Origin: Verrucomicrobiales bacterium
GTDB taxonomy: Bacteria > Verrucomicrobiota > Verrucomicrobiia > Verrucomicrobiales > DEV007
DNA length: 43,814 bases
Assembly: GCA_022361255.1 (NCBI GenBank)
Contig: JAKSBG010000091.1
Span: forward strand, 1 to 43,814
Direction of reading: 5' to 3'
Positions 20,133-34,866 of this stretch are shown in pieces (the stretch's first letter is position 1; every line of letters begins with the position of its first letter). The translations under genes and the position numbers were made by a program. The notes beneath the pieces were generated by a model that worked only from the letters and a program-made list of their open reading frames with translations, did no database searches and was not told the origin of the DNA.

Positions 20133-20344
20133 GTGATGTAAGTCGGTCCTTTTAGCAGGGATCCGATAGTGTTTCGAAAAGCGCCATCCGGTTTCTCCCG
20201 GCTCTCACGAGCGTCCGCTTTTCTCTTGTTTTTCAAGGAGATGGTTCGGGAGGGGCGGGAATATGCGTGGAAAACGGCAGATTGCAAGGGGAAAGGCAGA
20301 GTCCACGGTTTTCTGCTCCTCTGAGAATTTTCCCGAAAGTGGAT

Positions 20345-20373
20345 AAAAAAACGCGGACAGTTTCCTGTCCGCG
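20345..20373 (-). terminator. Rho-independent terminator of rpoC
   Basis: Minus strand CGCGGACAG-GAAA-CTGTCCGCG followed by a T-run (plus strand aaaaaaa at 20345-20351). Confidence 0.9.
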
Positions 20374-20409
20374 CTCTTTCGGTATGAATTATCTTTGGTC
20401 AGCCGACGC

Positions 20410-23400
20410 TTATGCAGTCTCTTCGGCTTCTTCCAGCTCTTCTGCTTCCGGCTCCTTGTCGGCAATGATCTCGGAAGGATCAACGAGTTCCTCGACCCGC
20501 AGGTTCCGGGTTTCGTGGAATCCGGTTCCGGCAGGGATAAGGTGACCCATGATGACATTTTCCTTGAATCCGCGGAGGTAGTCCACTTTACCGAGCGTGG
20601 AGGCTTCGGTAAGAACACGGGTGGTGTCCTGGAAGGATGCTGCAGAAATGAAGCTGTCCGTTTCAAGCGACGCTTTCGTGATTCCGAGAAGAACCGGCTC
20701 GCCTTCGGCGGGCTTACCACCCTGCTCGGCGATGTCGTCGTTGATGATCTCAAAGGTCGTTTTCTCGACCTGATCACCCCAGAGGAACTGGGTGTCACCC
20801 GGATCGGTAATGCGAACCTTGCGAAGCATCTGGCGAATGATGATCTCGATATGCTTATCGTTGATCTCCACACCCTGCAGACGGTAAACGTCCTGGACCT
20901 CGGAAACGAGGTGTTCCATGAGCGCGTGTGGCCCGAGAATTTCGAGAATGTCGTGAGGAATCACGGCACCTTCGGTGAGTTTCTGACCTTTGTGAACCGT
21001 ATCGCCGGGCTGCACGAGGTAGTGCTTACCGAGCGGGATGAGGTGTTCCTCCTGCTCTCCGGACTCTGAATCCGTGACGATCAGCTTGCGCTTCGCGCGG
21101 ACCGTTCCACCCAGGGAAACTTCACCGTCGATCTTCGCAATTTCAGCAACCTCTTTCGGTTTCCGTGCTTCGAAAAGCTCGGCAACACGGGGAAGACCAC
21201 CGGTAATATCTTTCGTCTCGGAAACTTTACGGGGAGTCTTCGCGAGCTGGTCACCACCATTGACTTTGGCTCCCTCCTTCACAGAGAGGTGAGCGCCTGT
21301 CGGAATGGAGTAGGTCGCGAGTTCCTCTTTCGTCTTCGGATCAACAATGATGATCTGCGGATGCAGGTCCTCTTTGTGCTCGATCACGACGAGGCCCTTG
21401 GTGTTGGTCTCTTTATCGATCTCGGTGTCGAGGGTAATCCCCTGAATCATGTCGCGGAAGACAATCTTACCGGGCTTCTCCGTAATGACCGGAACACTGT
21501 AGGGGTCCCAGGTCGCGAGAGTCGCGCCTTTTTTGATGTCTGCATTGTCGGCCACGCGAATCTCCGATCCGCTGACAATGTTGTAGGACTCCAACTCCCG
21601 ACCGTCTTTGTCGTGAATCGAAACCGTTCCGTTCTTGTTCAGGGCAACGAAAGTCTTGTTCGGTGTCTCAACAACGCGGAGGTTGTTGTAGTGAACCGTT
21701 CCTTTCGTCTTCACCTTGATGATCGGCTGCTTGAATGTTCCCGAAGCAACACCACCGACGTGGAAAGTACGCATCGTAAGCTGCGTTCCCGGCTCACCGA
21801 TCGACTGCGCGGCAATAATCCCGACCGCTTCACCGATCTTCGCCATTTCGTTTGTGGCGAGGTTCATGCCGTAGCACTTCGCACAACAACCGCGACGACT
21901 TTCGCAGGTAAGCACCGAACGGATCTTGAGCTGCTCGTGACCGATGTTGTAGAGGTCGAGAGCGATAGCTTCGTCGATCATCTGACCGGGCTTCACAACC
22001 GTCTCGTCTCCGTTCACCACTTTCTCGGCAGCGACACGTCCGTAAATTCGGGTCTTCAGGTCAACAACCTCTTCGTCACCCTCGTAAATCGACTTCACGG
22101 TAATGCCGTTTGCCGTTCCACAATCGGGCTCGGTGATGATCACATCCTGGGACACGTCGACAAGTTTCCGGGTCATGTAACCGGAGTCAGCCGTCTTCAA
22201 CGCAGTATCGGCAAGACCTTTACGGGCACCGTGCGTGGAGATGAAGTATTCCAGAACAGAAAGACCGGAGCGGAAGTTCGAAATAATCGGGCGCTCAATG
22301 ATCTCACCGGACGGCTTGGCCATGAGACCCCGCATACCGGAAAGCTGCTTAATCTGCTGGCGGTTACCACGGGCACCGGAATCGACCATCATGAAGAGCG
22401 GACTCGGGAGGTGCTGTCCCTGGTTGTGCTCAATGGTCCGGAAAAGCGCTTTGGTGATCTCATCACCGGCGTGGGTCCAGAAGTCGACGATCTTGTTGTA
22501 ACGCTCTTTGTTGGTAATGATACCAGCGCGATACTGCTCGTTTGCTTCCTGCACTTTGGCAGCGGCATCGTTGACTTCCGTCTCCTTCTCGTCCGGAATG
22601 ATCATGTCGAAAATACCGACCGAAGTTCCGGACCTCGTCGCCTCTTTGAATCCGAGAGACTTGAGGGCATCGAGTGATTTCACCGTTCCGCTCTGACCGG
22701 ATACCTGGTAGCAACGCCAAATGATGTCCGACAATTGCTTCTTGCCGGCGGTCTCGTTGAAGAAACCGAGATTCTCCGGCCAGATTTCGTTGAAGCGAAC
22801 CCGACCGGCAGTCGTTACGATGACTTTCTTTTCGGTATCCCCGTAGATGCGACCTTCCGTTCCGAAGTCCGGGTTGCGCATACGGATCGGGTCGTGCATG
22901 TCGATGGAGCGGTTTGCCACCGCAAATTCGACCTCGGTCGTGTCAGCGAAGAGCGGCAAGGTAGGCTCCAGATCCGGATCACGGAGAGGAATCTGACGGC
23001 AGTATGTCAGGAAGTAACTTCCCAGGGTAATATCCTGCGACGGAGTCGTGATCGGCTTACCGCTCGACGGGGTGAAGATATTATTCGGCGCCAGCATCAG
23101 CATGCGGGCCTCCATTTGTGCCTCAACGGAAAGAGGCACGTGAACCGCCATCTGGTCACCGTCGAAGTCCGCGTTATACGCAGTACAAACGAGCGGGTGA
23201 ACGCGGATCGCTGATCCCTCAATGAGAACCGGCTCGAATGCCTGGATCGAGAGTCGGTGCAACGTTGGCGCACGGTTCAGGAGAACCGGGTGCCCCTTTG
23301 TCACCTCTTCGAGAATATCCCAGACCTCGGAAGTCTTGCGCTCGATGAGCTTCTTCGCGGAACGAACCGTGTGGACGTAACCGAGCTCCTTGAGGCGGCG

Positions 23401-24573
23401 AATGATGAAGGGCTCGAAAAGCACGAGAGCCATCTTCTTCGGAAGACCGCACTGGTGAAGCTTGAGCTCGGGGCCAATCACAATAACGGAACGGCCGGAG
23501 TAATCGACGCGCTTACCGAGAAGGTTTTGACGGAAACGCCCGCCTTTCCCCTTGAGCATGTCGGAAAGCGACTTGAGCGCACGATTTCCGGCACCGGTCA
23601 CGGCACGTCCATGACGACCGTTGTCAAAGAGAGCATCAACAGCCTCCTGCAACATGCGCTTTTCGTTACGGATAATGACGTCCGGAGTCTTGAGCTGAAG
23701 CAGGTTCTTGAGACGGTTGTTCCGGTTGATAACACGGCGGTAGAGGTCATTGAGGTCAGACGTTGCAAAACGTCCTCCTTCAAGAGGAACAAGCGGACGA
23801 AGATCCGGCGGGATCACAGGAAGCACTTCGAGAATCATCCACTCGGGACGGGTCTTCGAGTAGTGGAAGCCCTGGGCGAGCTTAAGTCGCTTCGCGAGCT
23901 TCTTACGAACCTGCTTCGAGCGGGTTTTGCCCATCGCTTCTTCAAGCTCTTCGATAAGCTTGGGAAGTTCAACGCGGGAGAGAATATCACGAACCGCCTC
24001 CGCACCCATTCCAGCGGAAAAGCCTTCCATGCCATACTCTTCCTGAGCGTCACGGAATTCAAGTTCGGTAAGGAGCTGCCCCGGCTCGAGCGGTGTATTG
24101 CCCGGGTCGATAACAATGTAATCCTCGTAGTAGATGACTCGCTCCAACTGGCGGGCACTCATGTCGAGCATGAGACCAATGCGTGAAGGCATGCACTTGT
24201 AGAACCAGATATGAGACACCGGAACGGCAAGTTCGATGTGCCCCATGCGCTCGCGACGGACGCGGCTGAGAGTCACTTCGACGCCACAACGGTCACAGAC
24301 GGTTCCTTTGTGCTTGATTCGCTTGTATTTTCCGCAAGCGCACTCCCAGTCCTTGGTGGGACCGAAGATTCGCTCGCAGAAGAGACCGCCTTTTTCAGGT
24401 TTGAAGGTCCGGTAGTTGATCGTCTCCGGATTCTTCACCTCGCCACGACTCCAGGAACGGATCGTGTCGGGGTTGGCGACCGTGATGCGGACGTTATCGA
24501 AGCTGTCGGACTTGCGCTCAAGGCCGAAGATTTCGTCCAGATGGGTTTCTGAGCTGAGTGTTGGGACTGACAC
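20410..24573 (-). CDS. rpoC: DNA-directed RNA polymerase subunit beta'
   Basis: [71 protein letters not shown]. Confidence 0.98.
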   Translation of the reverse strand: MSVPTLSSETHLDEIFGLERKSDSFDNVRITVANPDTIRSWSRGEVKNPETINYRTFKPEKGGLFCERIFGPTKDWECACGKYKRIKHKGTVCDRCGVEVTLSRVRRERMGHIELAVPVSHIWFYKCMPSRIGLMLDMSARQLERVIYYEDYIVIDPGNTPLEPGQLLTELEFRDAQEEYGMEGFSAGMGAEAVRDILSRVELPKLIEELEEAMGKTRSKQVRKKLAKRLKLAQGFHYSKTRPEWMILEVLPVIPPDLRPLVPLEGGRFATSDLNDLYRRVINRNNRLKNLLQLKTPDVIIRNEKRMLQEAVDALFDNGRHGRAVTGAGNRALKSLSDMLKGKGGRFRQNLLGKRVDYSGRSVIVIGPELKLHQCGLPKKMALVLFEPFIIRRLKELGYVHTVRSAKKLIERKTSEVWDILEEVTKGHPVLLNRAPTLHRLSIQAFEPVLIEGSAIRVHPLVCTAYNADFDGDQMAVHVPLSVEAQMEARMLMLAPNNIFTPSSGKPITTPSQDITLGSYFLTYCRQIPLRDPDLEPTLPLFADTTEVEFAVANRSIDMHDPIRMRNPDFGTEGRIYGDTEKKVIVTTAGRVRFNEIWPENLGFFNETAGKKQLSDIIWRCYQVSGQSGTVKSLDALKSLGFKEATRSGTSVGIFDMIIPDEKETEVNDAAAKVQEANEQYRAGIITNKERYNKIVDFWTHAGDEITKALFRTIEHNQGQHLPSPLFMMVDSGARGNRQQIKQLSGMRGLMAKPSGEIIERPIISNFRSGLSVLEYFISTHGARKGLADTALKTADSGYMTRKLVDVSQDVIITEPDCGTANGITVKSIYEGDEEVVDLKTRIYGRVAAEKVVNGDETVVKPGQMIDEAIALDLYNIGHEQLKIRSVLTCESRRGCCAKCYGMNLATNEMAKIGEAVGIIAAQSIGEPGTQLTMRTFHVGGVASGTFKQPIIKVKTKGTVHYNNLRVVETPNKTFVALNKNGTVSIHDKDGRELESYNIVSGSEIRVADNADIKKGATLATWDPYSVPVITEKPGKIVFRDMIQGITLDTEIDKETNTKGLVVIEHKEDLHPQIIIVDPKTKEELATYSIPTGAHLSVKEGAKVNGGDQLAKTPRKVSETKDITGGLPRVAELFEARKPKEVAEIAKIDGEVSLGGTVRAKRKLIVTDSESGEQEEHLIPLGKHYLVQPGDTVHKGQKLTEGAVIPHDILEILGPHALMEHLVSEVQDVYRLQGVEINDKHIEIIIRQMLRKVRITDPGDTQFLWGDQVEKTTFEIINDDIAEQGGKPAEGEPVLLGITKASLETDSFISAASFQDTTRVLTEASTLGKVDYLRGFKENVIMGHLIPAGTGFHETRNLRVEELVDPSEIIADKEPEAEELEEAEETA

Positions 24574-24621
24574 GGTACTAATGGGCTTAAGGTTCGGGAA
24601 GGGTGGGCTGAAGAAGAAAAA

Positions 24622-28476
<3,855 letters not shown>

Positions 28477-28605
28477 ATTGGCGATGGTAGTTGGTCTGAG
28501 TCTCGCCCGCGTTTTCGTTTTGCTCCGACTAACCCACACAATCCAACCCTGACATCCGTACAGGGGGAAACGTTGAGTAGCTGGAAGCCAAATCGTTCAA
28601 ACGCG

Positions 28606-28651
28606 AGACGACGAAGCCCGACCACTTCAAAGTGGCCGGGATTCGACGTCT
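28606..28651 (-). promoter_or_regulatory. Long imperfect hairpin in the rplL-rpoB intergenic/rpoB leader
   Basis: Minus strand AGACGtCGAAtCCCGGCCACT-TTGA-AGTGGTCGGGcTTCGtCGTCT: helices separated by 1x1 mismatches, one G-U on the transcribed strand. Confidence 0.65.
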
Positions 28652-28734
28652 AAGGTTCAGGAAATCGCAGGGACAGACAACACGCTCTCGTTACTTAATA
28701 CGCCTAAAGCAAGAAATTTCTTATACTTTTTTCG

Positions 28735-28778
28735 AAAAAAATGTTCGGCCCGCCGGATTTCCACCGGCGGGACCGAAC
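28735..28778 (-). terminator. Rho-independent terminator/attenuator between rplL and rpoB
   Basis: gttcggcccgccgg-atttcca-ccggcgggaccgaac, with plus-strand a-run (28735-28741) giving a T-tract downstream on the minus strand. Confidence 0.85.
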
Positions 28779-28792
28779 CGAAAAGGATTCGA

Positions 28793-29176
28793 TTACTTGA
28801 GTTCGACCTTCGCGCCAGCCTCTTCAAGCTTGCTCTTGATCTCTTCAGCTTCGTCCTTGGAAGCGCCTTCCTTGATGGTCTCAGGAGCACTTTCAACAAT
28901 CTTCTTGGCATCGGCGAGACCGAGACCGGAGATTGCTTCGCGAACTGCTTTAATCACAGCGATCTTGTTGTCTCCGAAAGACTCAAGAACAACATCAAAG
29001 GAGTCTTTCTCCTCTGCTGCTTCGCCTCCGCCTCCAGCACCAGGTGCTGCAACGGCAACGGCTGCGGGTGCAGCAGCGCTGACTCCCCATTTTTCCTCAA
29101 GGGCTTTCACAAGGTCTGCAACCTCGAGAACGGTAAGCCCACTCAACTGATCAACTAATGCATCTGTATCTGCCAT
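28793..29176 (-). CDS. rplL: 50S ribosomal protein L7/L12
   Basis: [37 protein letters not shown]...[47 protein letters not shown]. Confidence 0.96.
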   Translation of the reverse strand: MADTDALVDQLSGLTVLEVADLVKALEEKWGVSAAAPAAVAVAAPGAGGGGEAAEEKDSFDVVLESFGDNKIAVIKAVREAISGLGLADAKKIVESAPETIKEGASKDEAEEIKSKLEEAGAKVELK

Positions 29177-29325
29177 ATTTTTGGTTGGGTATCGCCGCGT
29201 CGAAAAGCGTTTCGACAATTAAGGAGCCGCGCACGGCACTCGACAAGGAACCCGGTTTATTTGTTTTGGGTAATCAGGAAATCCAGTTCGGATCCCCGAA
29301 AGGGTTTAAAAAAGTATAATGCAAC

Positions 29326-29838
29326 TTATCCCTGATCGTGCTTTGCCTGGAGAACACGGGCGAGGGAAGCACCCGGCTGGTCGAGAACAGTAACGAGCTG
29401 CTGAGCAGGCATATTGAGAACGCCGAGCAACTGCGCCTGCAGAACTTCCATCGAGGGAAGATCGGCGAGAGCCTTCACCTTTGCTTCGTCGAGCAGCTCC
29501 CCGTCGAGAACGCCACCGCGGATCTCAGGCTTTCCTGCTGCTTTCGCAAAATCTTTGAGCGCTTTTGCCGCTGCACAAACATCGCTTTCACCGGTGACAA
29601 CTGCAGTTTGACCCGACAGCATATCGCCGATTCCATCCGGCAGCTCTGCCGAAGCGGCAGCCTTTTTAACAAAGGAGTTTTTGGCTACCTGAAATTTGGC
29701 GCCCTGCTCCTTGAGCTTTCCGCGAAGCTCCTCGAACTGGGGGACTGTCATGCCGCCGTAGTCGGCAACCAGCAGGAACGGAGAATCGTTCAAGCGTTCA
29801 AGAATTTCGTCGATGATGACCTGTTTGACTTCTTTCAT
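29326..29838 (-). CDS. rplJ: 50S ribosomal protein L10
   Basis: MKEVKQVIIDEILERLNDSPFLLVADYGGMTVPQFEELRGKLKEQGAKFQVAKNSFVKKA; upstream of rplL. Confidence 0.94.
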   Translation of the reverse strand: MKEVKQVIIDEILERLNDSPFLLVADYGGMTVPQFEELRGKLKEQGAKFQVAKNSFVKKAAASAELPDGIGDMLSGQTAVVTGESDVCAAAKALKDFAKAAGKPEIRGGVLDGELLDEAKVKALADLPSMEVLQAQLLGVLNMPAQQLVTVLDQPGASLARVLQAKHDQG

Positions 29839-29886
29839 GGTCTGAAATGGGTAGTAGAAATAACGTTCAGTTTCGCTTCCGTTCGA

Positions 29887-30582
29887 TTATCTCCAGGGTG
29901 AAACATCGAGGGTAATTCCGGGGCTCATCGTGGCTGCGACTGCCCCACTCTGGAGGAAGTCACCTTTCGCAGATGCCGGACGTGCTGCGGCGATGGAGTC
30001 GACGACGGCGCGACCGTTCTCAACCAGCGCGCTCTCTTCGAATGAAACCTTACCGATTGGAACAGAAATATTACCGTTCTTATCGAGTTTGAAATCTATT
30101 TTACCGGCCTTCACAGCCTTGACCGCAGCCGCAGTATCATCAGTCACAGTTCCCGTCTTCGGGTTCGGCATCAAGCCGCGCGGCCCGAGCTGCCGACCGA
30201 GTTTACGAACTTCAGACATTGCAGCCGGTGTCGCCACAACAGCGTCAAAGTCCATCATTCCACCCTGAACCTCTTTGATCAGAGACTCGAAACCAACGTG
30301 ATCCGCACCGGCATTTTTCGCCTCGGTAGCTGCCTCACCTTCGGCAAAAACAAGAACCTTCACGTCTTTACCGCTTCCATTCGGAAGAGGGCAGGAACCG
30401 CGAACCATTTGGTCGGACTGACGCGGGTCAGCACCCATCTTGAAAGTGAGAGTGACCGTCTGGTCGAACTTGGGCGCCGGGAGTTTCTTCACCAGCGTGA
30501 CTGCCTCCTCGAGAGAGTAGAGCTTTTCCGCGTCCACCATCTCGGCGGCCTTTTCGTATCTTTTGCTGCGTTTTTTCGCCAT
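29887..30582 (-). CDS. rplA: 50S ribosomal protein L1
   Basis: KRSKRYEKAAEMVDAEKLYSLEEAVTLVKKLPAPKFDQTVTL, PRGLMPNPKTGTVTDD. Confidence 0.96.
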   Translation of the reverse strand: MAKKRSKRYEKAAEMVDAEKLYSLEEAVTLVKKLPAPKFDQTVTLTFKMGADPRQSDQMVRGSCPLPNGSGKDVKVLVFAEGEAATEAKNAGADHVGFESLIKEVQGGMMDFDAVVATPAAMSEVRKLGRQLGPRGLMPNPKTGTVTDDTAAAVKAVKAGKIDFKLDKNGNISVPIGKVSFEESALVENGRAVVDSIAAARPASAKGDFLQSGAVAATMSPGITLDVSPWR

Positions 30583-30670
30583 TTTATTTGATGCAGTTCA
30601 AGCGGACACCTGCGCGCCCTCCTGCTTTTTGTTTTTCAGATTCCGGAAACAGAATGTCTCCGAAAAAAAA

Positions 30671-31096
30671 TTAATCAACGATCTCCAGACCCATCTGGCG
30701 CGCCGTCCCTGCGAGAATGCGACATGCCATTTCAGGATCGTCCGTATTGAGGTCATCCATTTTCACCTCAGCAACTTCAAGAAGCTTGGCCCGACTCAGC
30801 GTTCCGACCTTCACCTTATGGGGCTCACCGGAACCGGAGGCAATGTTCGCCGCCTTCTTGAGAAGAACCGCTGCAGGTGGCTTCTTCGTTACGAACGAGA
30901 AACTCTTGTCCGCGTAGACACTGATCACAACAGGAAGAAGATCCCCGGCGTTTTGCTGCGTCTGAGCGTTAAACTCTTTGCAGAATTCCATGATATTCAG
31001 CCCGGCTTGTCCAAGAGCCGGACCGACAGGGGGAGACGGGTTTGCCCCACCTGCGGGAATCTGCAGTTTCAGTTGTTGTACCACTTCTTTAGCCAT
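30671..31096 (-). CDS. rplK: 50S ribosomal protein L11
   Basis: [39 protein letters not shown]. Confidence 0.97.
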   Translation of the reverse strand: MAKEVVQQLKLQIPAGGANPSPPVGPALGQAGLNIMEFCKEFNAQTQQNAGDLLPVVISVYADKSFSFVTKKPPAAVLLKKAANIASGSGEPHKVKVGTLSRAKLLEVAEVKMDDLNTDDPEMACRILAGTARQMGLEIVD

Positions 31097-31148
31097 CGTG
31101 CTGCTTTATGTGAAAGTTTGTATTCGGGAGGATGCAAAACAGGAAGTT

Positions 31149-31201
31149 AACAGGGTTGAATCAGTAACCTGACAGGGTCAATTTACCACCCCGACAGGGT
31201 T
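31149..31201 (+). repeat. 22-bp-phased AACAGGGTT triplet, cluster 3
   Basis: AACAGGGTT at 31149, GACAGGGTC at 31171, GACAGGGTT at 31193; spacing 22/22; between nusG and rplK. Confidence 0.8.
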
Positions 31202-31213
31202 ACTCCATTTTCT

Positions 31214-31783
31214 TCAGCCATTTTCCACCTGCCAGTATTCGAGAGGAACGAGAGTTTCCCGTCCAAAGATATTTACGGACACCATAAGCTCGCCCTTGTC
31301 TTCGTTGACCTCGGCGATGATTCCAGTCTGACCCTGGAACGGTCCGTCAGATACGACCACGGTATCACCAATTTCGTAAGCCACCGCCGGCATGACACTG
31401 CCTTCACGCTCTTTGATCTGAGCAAGCATGCCCTCGACCTCGTGCATCGGCATTGGCATCGGGTGGTCCTTGGTTCCTGCAAAATTAATTACCCCGTCTG
31501 TCTCCTGGATGAAATACCAGGTCTTATCAACGAGAGTGTTATCATCGTGCAGCAGGTGCATATTGATGATGATATAACCGGGAAAGAACTTCCGGTTCGC
31601 TTCACGCTTTTGCCCCGCCTTCACCTCGGAGACACGCTCCTGGGGAACGAGGACTTCGAAAATCACATCAGACGCCTCTTCGGCCTCGATACGACGCTCA
31701 ATGCTGTCGCGCACCTTCAACTCCTGCCCGGAGAGAACATGAACCACATACCACTGATCGTTGGGTGCGGGGATGGTTGGCAT
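31214..31783 (-). CDS. nusG: Transcription termination/antitermination factor NusG
   Basis: QWYVVHVLSGQELKVRDSIERRI..., RKFFPGYIIINMHL, VSDGPFQGQTGIIAEVNEDKGELMVSVNIFGRETLVPLEYWQVE; start likely MPTIPAPNDQW at 31783. Confidence 0.95.
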   Translation of the reverse strand: MPTIPAPNDQWYVVHVLSGQELKVRDSIERRIEAEEASDVIFEVLVPQERVSEVKAGQKREANRKFFPGYIIINMHLLHDDNTLVDKTWYFIQETDGVINFAGTKDHPMPMPMHEVEGMLAQIKEREGSVMPAVAYEIGDTVVVSDGPFQGQTGIIAEVNEDKGELMVSVNIFGRETLVPLEYWQVENG

Positions 31784-31830
31784 CGTTACAGCGTGTTGGA
31801 GAGTATAATCAATTGAGAGGTTCCCCCGGA

Positions 31831-32046
31831 TCAAAACCCGGTCGTAAGAAACGTCATGAACTGCCGCATCGCGAAATCGATCGTCGCGACATAGGCACCA
31901 AGCAGAACCATGGCGATCATGACAACAATCGTGGAATCAATGAGCTGCTTGTATTTTTTAAAACCCTTTTCCTTGGGATCCCACGGCCACGTCGCCTTCT
32001 TCAGTTCAGCACGAACTTCACCGAAGTATTTCATCATCTTCTTCAT
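31831..32046 (-). CDS. secE: Preprotein translocase subunit SecE
   Basis: 71-aa protein MKKMMKYFGEVRAELKKATWPWDPKEKGFKKYKQLIDSTIVVMIAMVLLGAYVATIDFAMRQFM; upstream of nusG. Confidence 0.92.
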   Translation of the reverse strand: MKKMMKYFGEVRAELKKATWPWDPKEKGFKKYKQLIDSTIVVMIAMVLLGAYVATIDFAMRQFMTFLTTGF

Positions 32047-32100
32047 CGGTCTGTGTCAGGGAGTTGGGAAAGGTGTTTAGAGGCGGTGAAAAGTGCCGGA

Positions 32101-32176
32101 TGGCAGGGCAGCCGAGACTCGAACTCGGAACCAACGGTTTTGGAGACCGCTACTCTACCAATTGAGCTACTACCCT
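32101..32176 (-). tRNA. tRNA-Trp (anticodon CCA)
   Basis: Minus strand AGGGTAGTAGCTCAATTGGTAGAGTAGCGGTCTCCAAAACCGTTGGTTCCGAGTTCGAGTCTCGGCTGCCCTGCCA folds as a cloverleaf. Confidence 0.95.
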
Positions 32177-32351
32177 TTCACCGAAATTTGTTTTTCCTTC
32201 AAAACGGGATCAGCTCGAAAGCCAATGCCCAGTGGCGGAAAGAGGGGAGCTGACGAATCAGGTCCCCTCGCTAGCTTTGATCCCCCTGCCCGGCCCCATT
32301 CAGAGGAGACCGGACCGGGGATAAAAACGGGTCCGTATCGTTCTTCGACTC

Positions 32352-33536
32352 TTAGTCAAGAATGTCAGCAACACGACCGGCACCAACGGTGCGACCACCT
32401 TCGCGGATCGCGAAGCGGATGGTCTTCTCCATGGCGATAGGCGTGATCAGCTCAACCTCAACGGAAACATTGTCACCGGGCATAACCATCTCAACACCGT
32501 CGGGAAGAGTTACAGAACCAGTCACGTCCGTAGTACGGAAGTAGAACTGAGGACGATAGTTGTTGAAGAAAGGAGTGTGGCGGCCACCCTCATCTTTACT
32601 GAGCACGTACACCTCAGCAGTGAACTTTTTGTGAGGAGTGATCGATCCGGGCTTGGCAATAACCTGACCGCGCTCGATGTCATCCTTCTTGAGTCCACGA
32701 ACGAGGAGACCAACATTGTCACCTGCGCGACCTTCGTCAAGAAGCTTACGGAACATCTCAATGTCAGTGATCGTGGTGGACTGCGTGTCGCGAATACCAA
32801 CGATTTCAACCTCTTCCATCTTCTTGATGATTCCACGCTCCACACGGCCGGTTGCAACGGTTCCGCGACCCTCAATTGAGAACACGTCCTCGATCGGCAT
32901 GAGGAAATCCTGATCCACTGGACGGTCAGGCTCAGGAATGTAGTCATCAACAGCCTCCATGAGCTTCATGATGTTATCCTGGTGAGTTGCGTCGCCCTCA
33001 AGAGCCTTAAGCGCGGAACCGCGAACGATCGGAATGTCGTCGCCGGGGAACTCATACTGGCTGAGAAGCTCACGAACTTCCATCTCAACGAGGTCGAGAA
33101 GCTCTTCATCGTCAACCTGATCAACCTTGTTGAGGAAAACAACAAGAGCAGGAACACCAACCTGACGAGCCAGGAGGATGTGCTCACGAGTCTGAGGCAT
33201 GGGGCCGTCAGCAGCGGAAACCACGAGGATTCCACCGTCCATTTGAGCCGCACCGGTGATCATGTTTTTCACATAGTCAGCGTGTCCAGGACAGTCGACG
33301 TGAGCATAGTGACGGTTGTCCGTCTCATACTCAACGTGAGCAGTTGAAATTGTAATTCCACGCTCGCGCTCTTCGGGTGCTCCGTCGATCTCGTCGTAGG
33401 CGCGCTTCTCAGCAAAGCCCTTGTCAGCAAGTGTGGTGGTGATAGCAGCGGTGAGGGTAGTCTTACCATGGTCAACGTGACCAATGGTGCCTACGTTCAC
33501 GTGCGGCTTATTCCGTTCGAATGATTCTTTAGCCAT
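32352..33536 (-). CDS. tuf: Elongation factor Tu
   Basis: [82 protein letters not shown]. Confidence 0.98.
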   Translation of the reverse strand: MAKESFERNKPHVNVGTIGHVDHGKTTLTAAITTTLADKGFAEKRAYDEIDGAPEERERGITISTAHVEYETDNRHYAHVDCPGHADYVKNMITGAAQMDGGILVVSAADGPMPQTREHILLARQVGVPALVVFLNKVDQVDDEELLDLVEMEVRELLSQYEFPGDDIPIVRGSALKALEGDATHQDNIMKLMEAVDDYIPEPDRPVDQDFLMPIEDVFSIEGRGTVATGRVERGIIKKMEEVEIVGIRDTQSTTITDIEMFRKLLDEGRAGDNVGLLVRGLKKDDIERGQVIAKPGSITPHKKFTAEVYVLSKDEGGRHTPFFNNYRPQFYFRTTDVTGSVTLPDGVEMVMPGDNVSVEVELITPIAMEKTIRFAIREGGRTVGAGRVADILD

Positions 33537-33672
33537 TGTCGTTTGGTTGGTTGGTTTGTTGGTGTCGTATTAAAAATTCGACTTTCCAGCGACAGGGTTT
33601 GGTAAGCTACCGCTGCGTATTCGCAATCTGTTTTCGTTACGTTTGTTTTTGATTGGTTCCTGTTGCCGGAGA

Positions 33673-33747
<75 letters not shown>

Positions 33748-33912
33748 CTTTCAGCACCTTGAGCGATTAAGATCTTCCGGAAACACTCCGGGGTTTGCGA
33801 TCTCAGTAACTCAGGCCCTAATTATGTCGGTAGGCAATAAGCCTCCGGAAACCTTCCACATCCTGGGAGGAAACTCGGAGGCAAAACTGAAAACCGCCAA
33901 AATTAGGCGCGC

Positions 33913-33940
33913 AAACTACCTTACCGGTCGCGTCTGTCAA
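33913..33940 (-). promoter_or_regulatory. Candidate sigma70-like promoter for tRNA-Thr/tuf operon
   Basis: Minus strand TTGACA (33935-33940) - 16 nt - TAGTTT (33913-33918), preceded by an A/T-rich aatattttt tract. Confidence 0.5.
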
Positions 33941-34006
33941 AAAAATATTGCCAAAAGGCTAAAATTTTCGTTGTACGCGGCCTTTCACTGCTCAGAAAAG
34001 AAGAAA

Positions 34007-34810
34007 TCAGGGTTCATCAGGGCCAAAATCACGGGAAAAACGCTCAATTTTCACTGACTTTCCAGACCCGGGGTCGACTTCGACAATCACTCCCCGAAGG
34101 CCGACAGTTCCACCGGCGACAGGAAAGCGTTGTGGAGTGGACGAGCGAAAACGCTCTACAATGGGTTCAATTTCACGCCCGAGTATGGAATCAACCGGCC
34201 CGCACATTCCGGCATCAGTCAGATAGGCAGTTCCTCCCGGGAAAATGGTCTCGTCAGCTGTCTGCACATGAGTGTGGGTACCTACGACAGCTGAAACCAA
34301 TCCGTCACACATGCGGCCCATCGCGATTTTTTCGCTGGTTGTCTCGGCATGGAAATCGAGAAAGATGATCTTTGCGTTCTCCTCCTCGTGCAGACGCTTT
34401 ACTTCATTTTCGACAGCAAGATAGGGATTTTCCAATGGTGGCTGTATAAAACTGCGGCCCTGCGCATTTATCACGGCGACCGTTCCTTTGTCCGTGTCGA
34501 GCACCATCGTTCCGCCTCCCGGCGTTCCCGCAGGATAGTTCATCGGACGAAGCACACGCGGTTCAAGGTCGAGAAAATCGACAATTTCCTTCTGATCCCA
34601 AATGTGGTCTCCCGAAGTAATCACCGCGACTCCGGCCCGCATCAGGTCGATCGCAATTTTCGGAGTGATCCCCCGCCCTCCCGCTGCGTTTTCCCCGTTC
34701 GCGATCACAAAATCAATTTCTTTCTCCTCACGAATCGATGCGAGATTTCCGATCACCGCTTTGCGGCCCGGTTCTCCCACAATATCTCCTAGAAATAAAA
34801 TCCTCAGCAT
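34007..34810 (-). CDS. YmdB-family metallophosphoesterase (TIGR00282 type)
   Basis: MLRILFLGDIVGEPGRKAVIGNL, DFVIANGENAAGGRGITPKIA, TSGDHIWDQKEI, DFHAETTSEKIAMG, VVGTHTHVQTADETIFPGGTAYLTDAGMCGPVDSILG. Confidence 0.94.
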   Translation of the reverse strand: MLRILFLGDIVGEPGRKAVIGNLASIREEKEIDFVIANGENAAGGRGITPKIAIDLMRAGVAVITSGDHIWDQKEIVDFLDLEPRVLRPMNYPAGTPGGGTMVLDTDKGTVAVINAQGRSFIQPPLENPYLAVENEVKRLHEEENAKIIFLDFHAETTSEKIAMGRMCDGLVSAVVGTHTHVQTADETIFPGGTAYLTDAGMCGPVDSILGREIEPIVERFRSSTPQRFPVAGGTVGLRGVIVEVDPGSGKSVKIERFSRDFGPDEP

Positions 34811-34866
34811 GCTTACCTTTACATGGCCGGTATTTCCTCCGGAGGAAACCAAAATCTTTTCTGCGT

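Noticed and set aside
21289-22677. Long antisense ORFs within rpoC/rpoB (e.g. 21289..22677, 24706..25812, 27079..28155)
   Set aside because: Shadow ORFs opposite highly conserved genes, explained by codon bias; no recognisable domains.
33591-33599. Single GACAGGGTT core upstream of tuf
   Set aside because: No phased neighbours at +/-22 bp; a lone 9-mer is compatible with chance.
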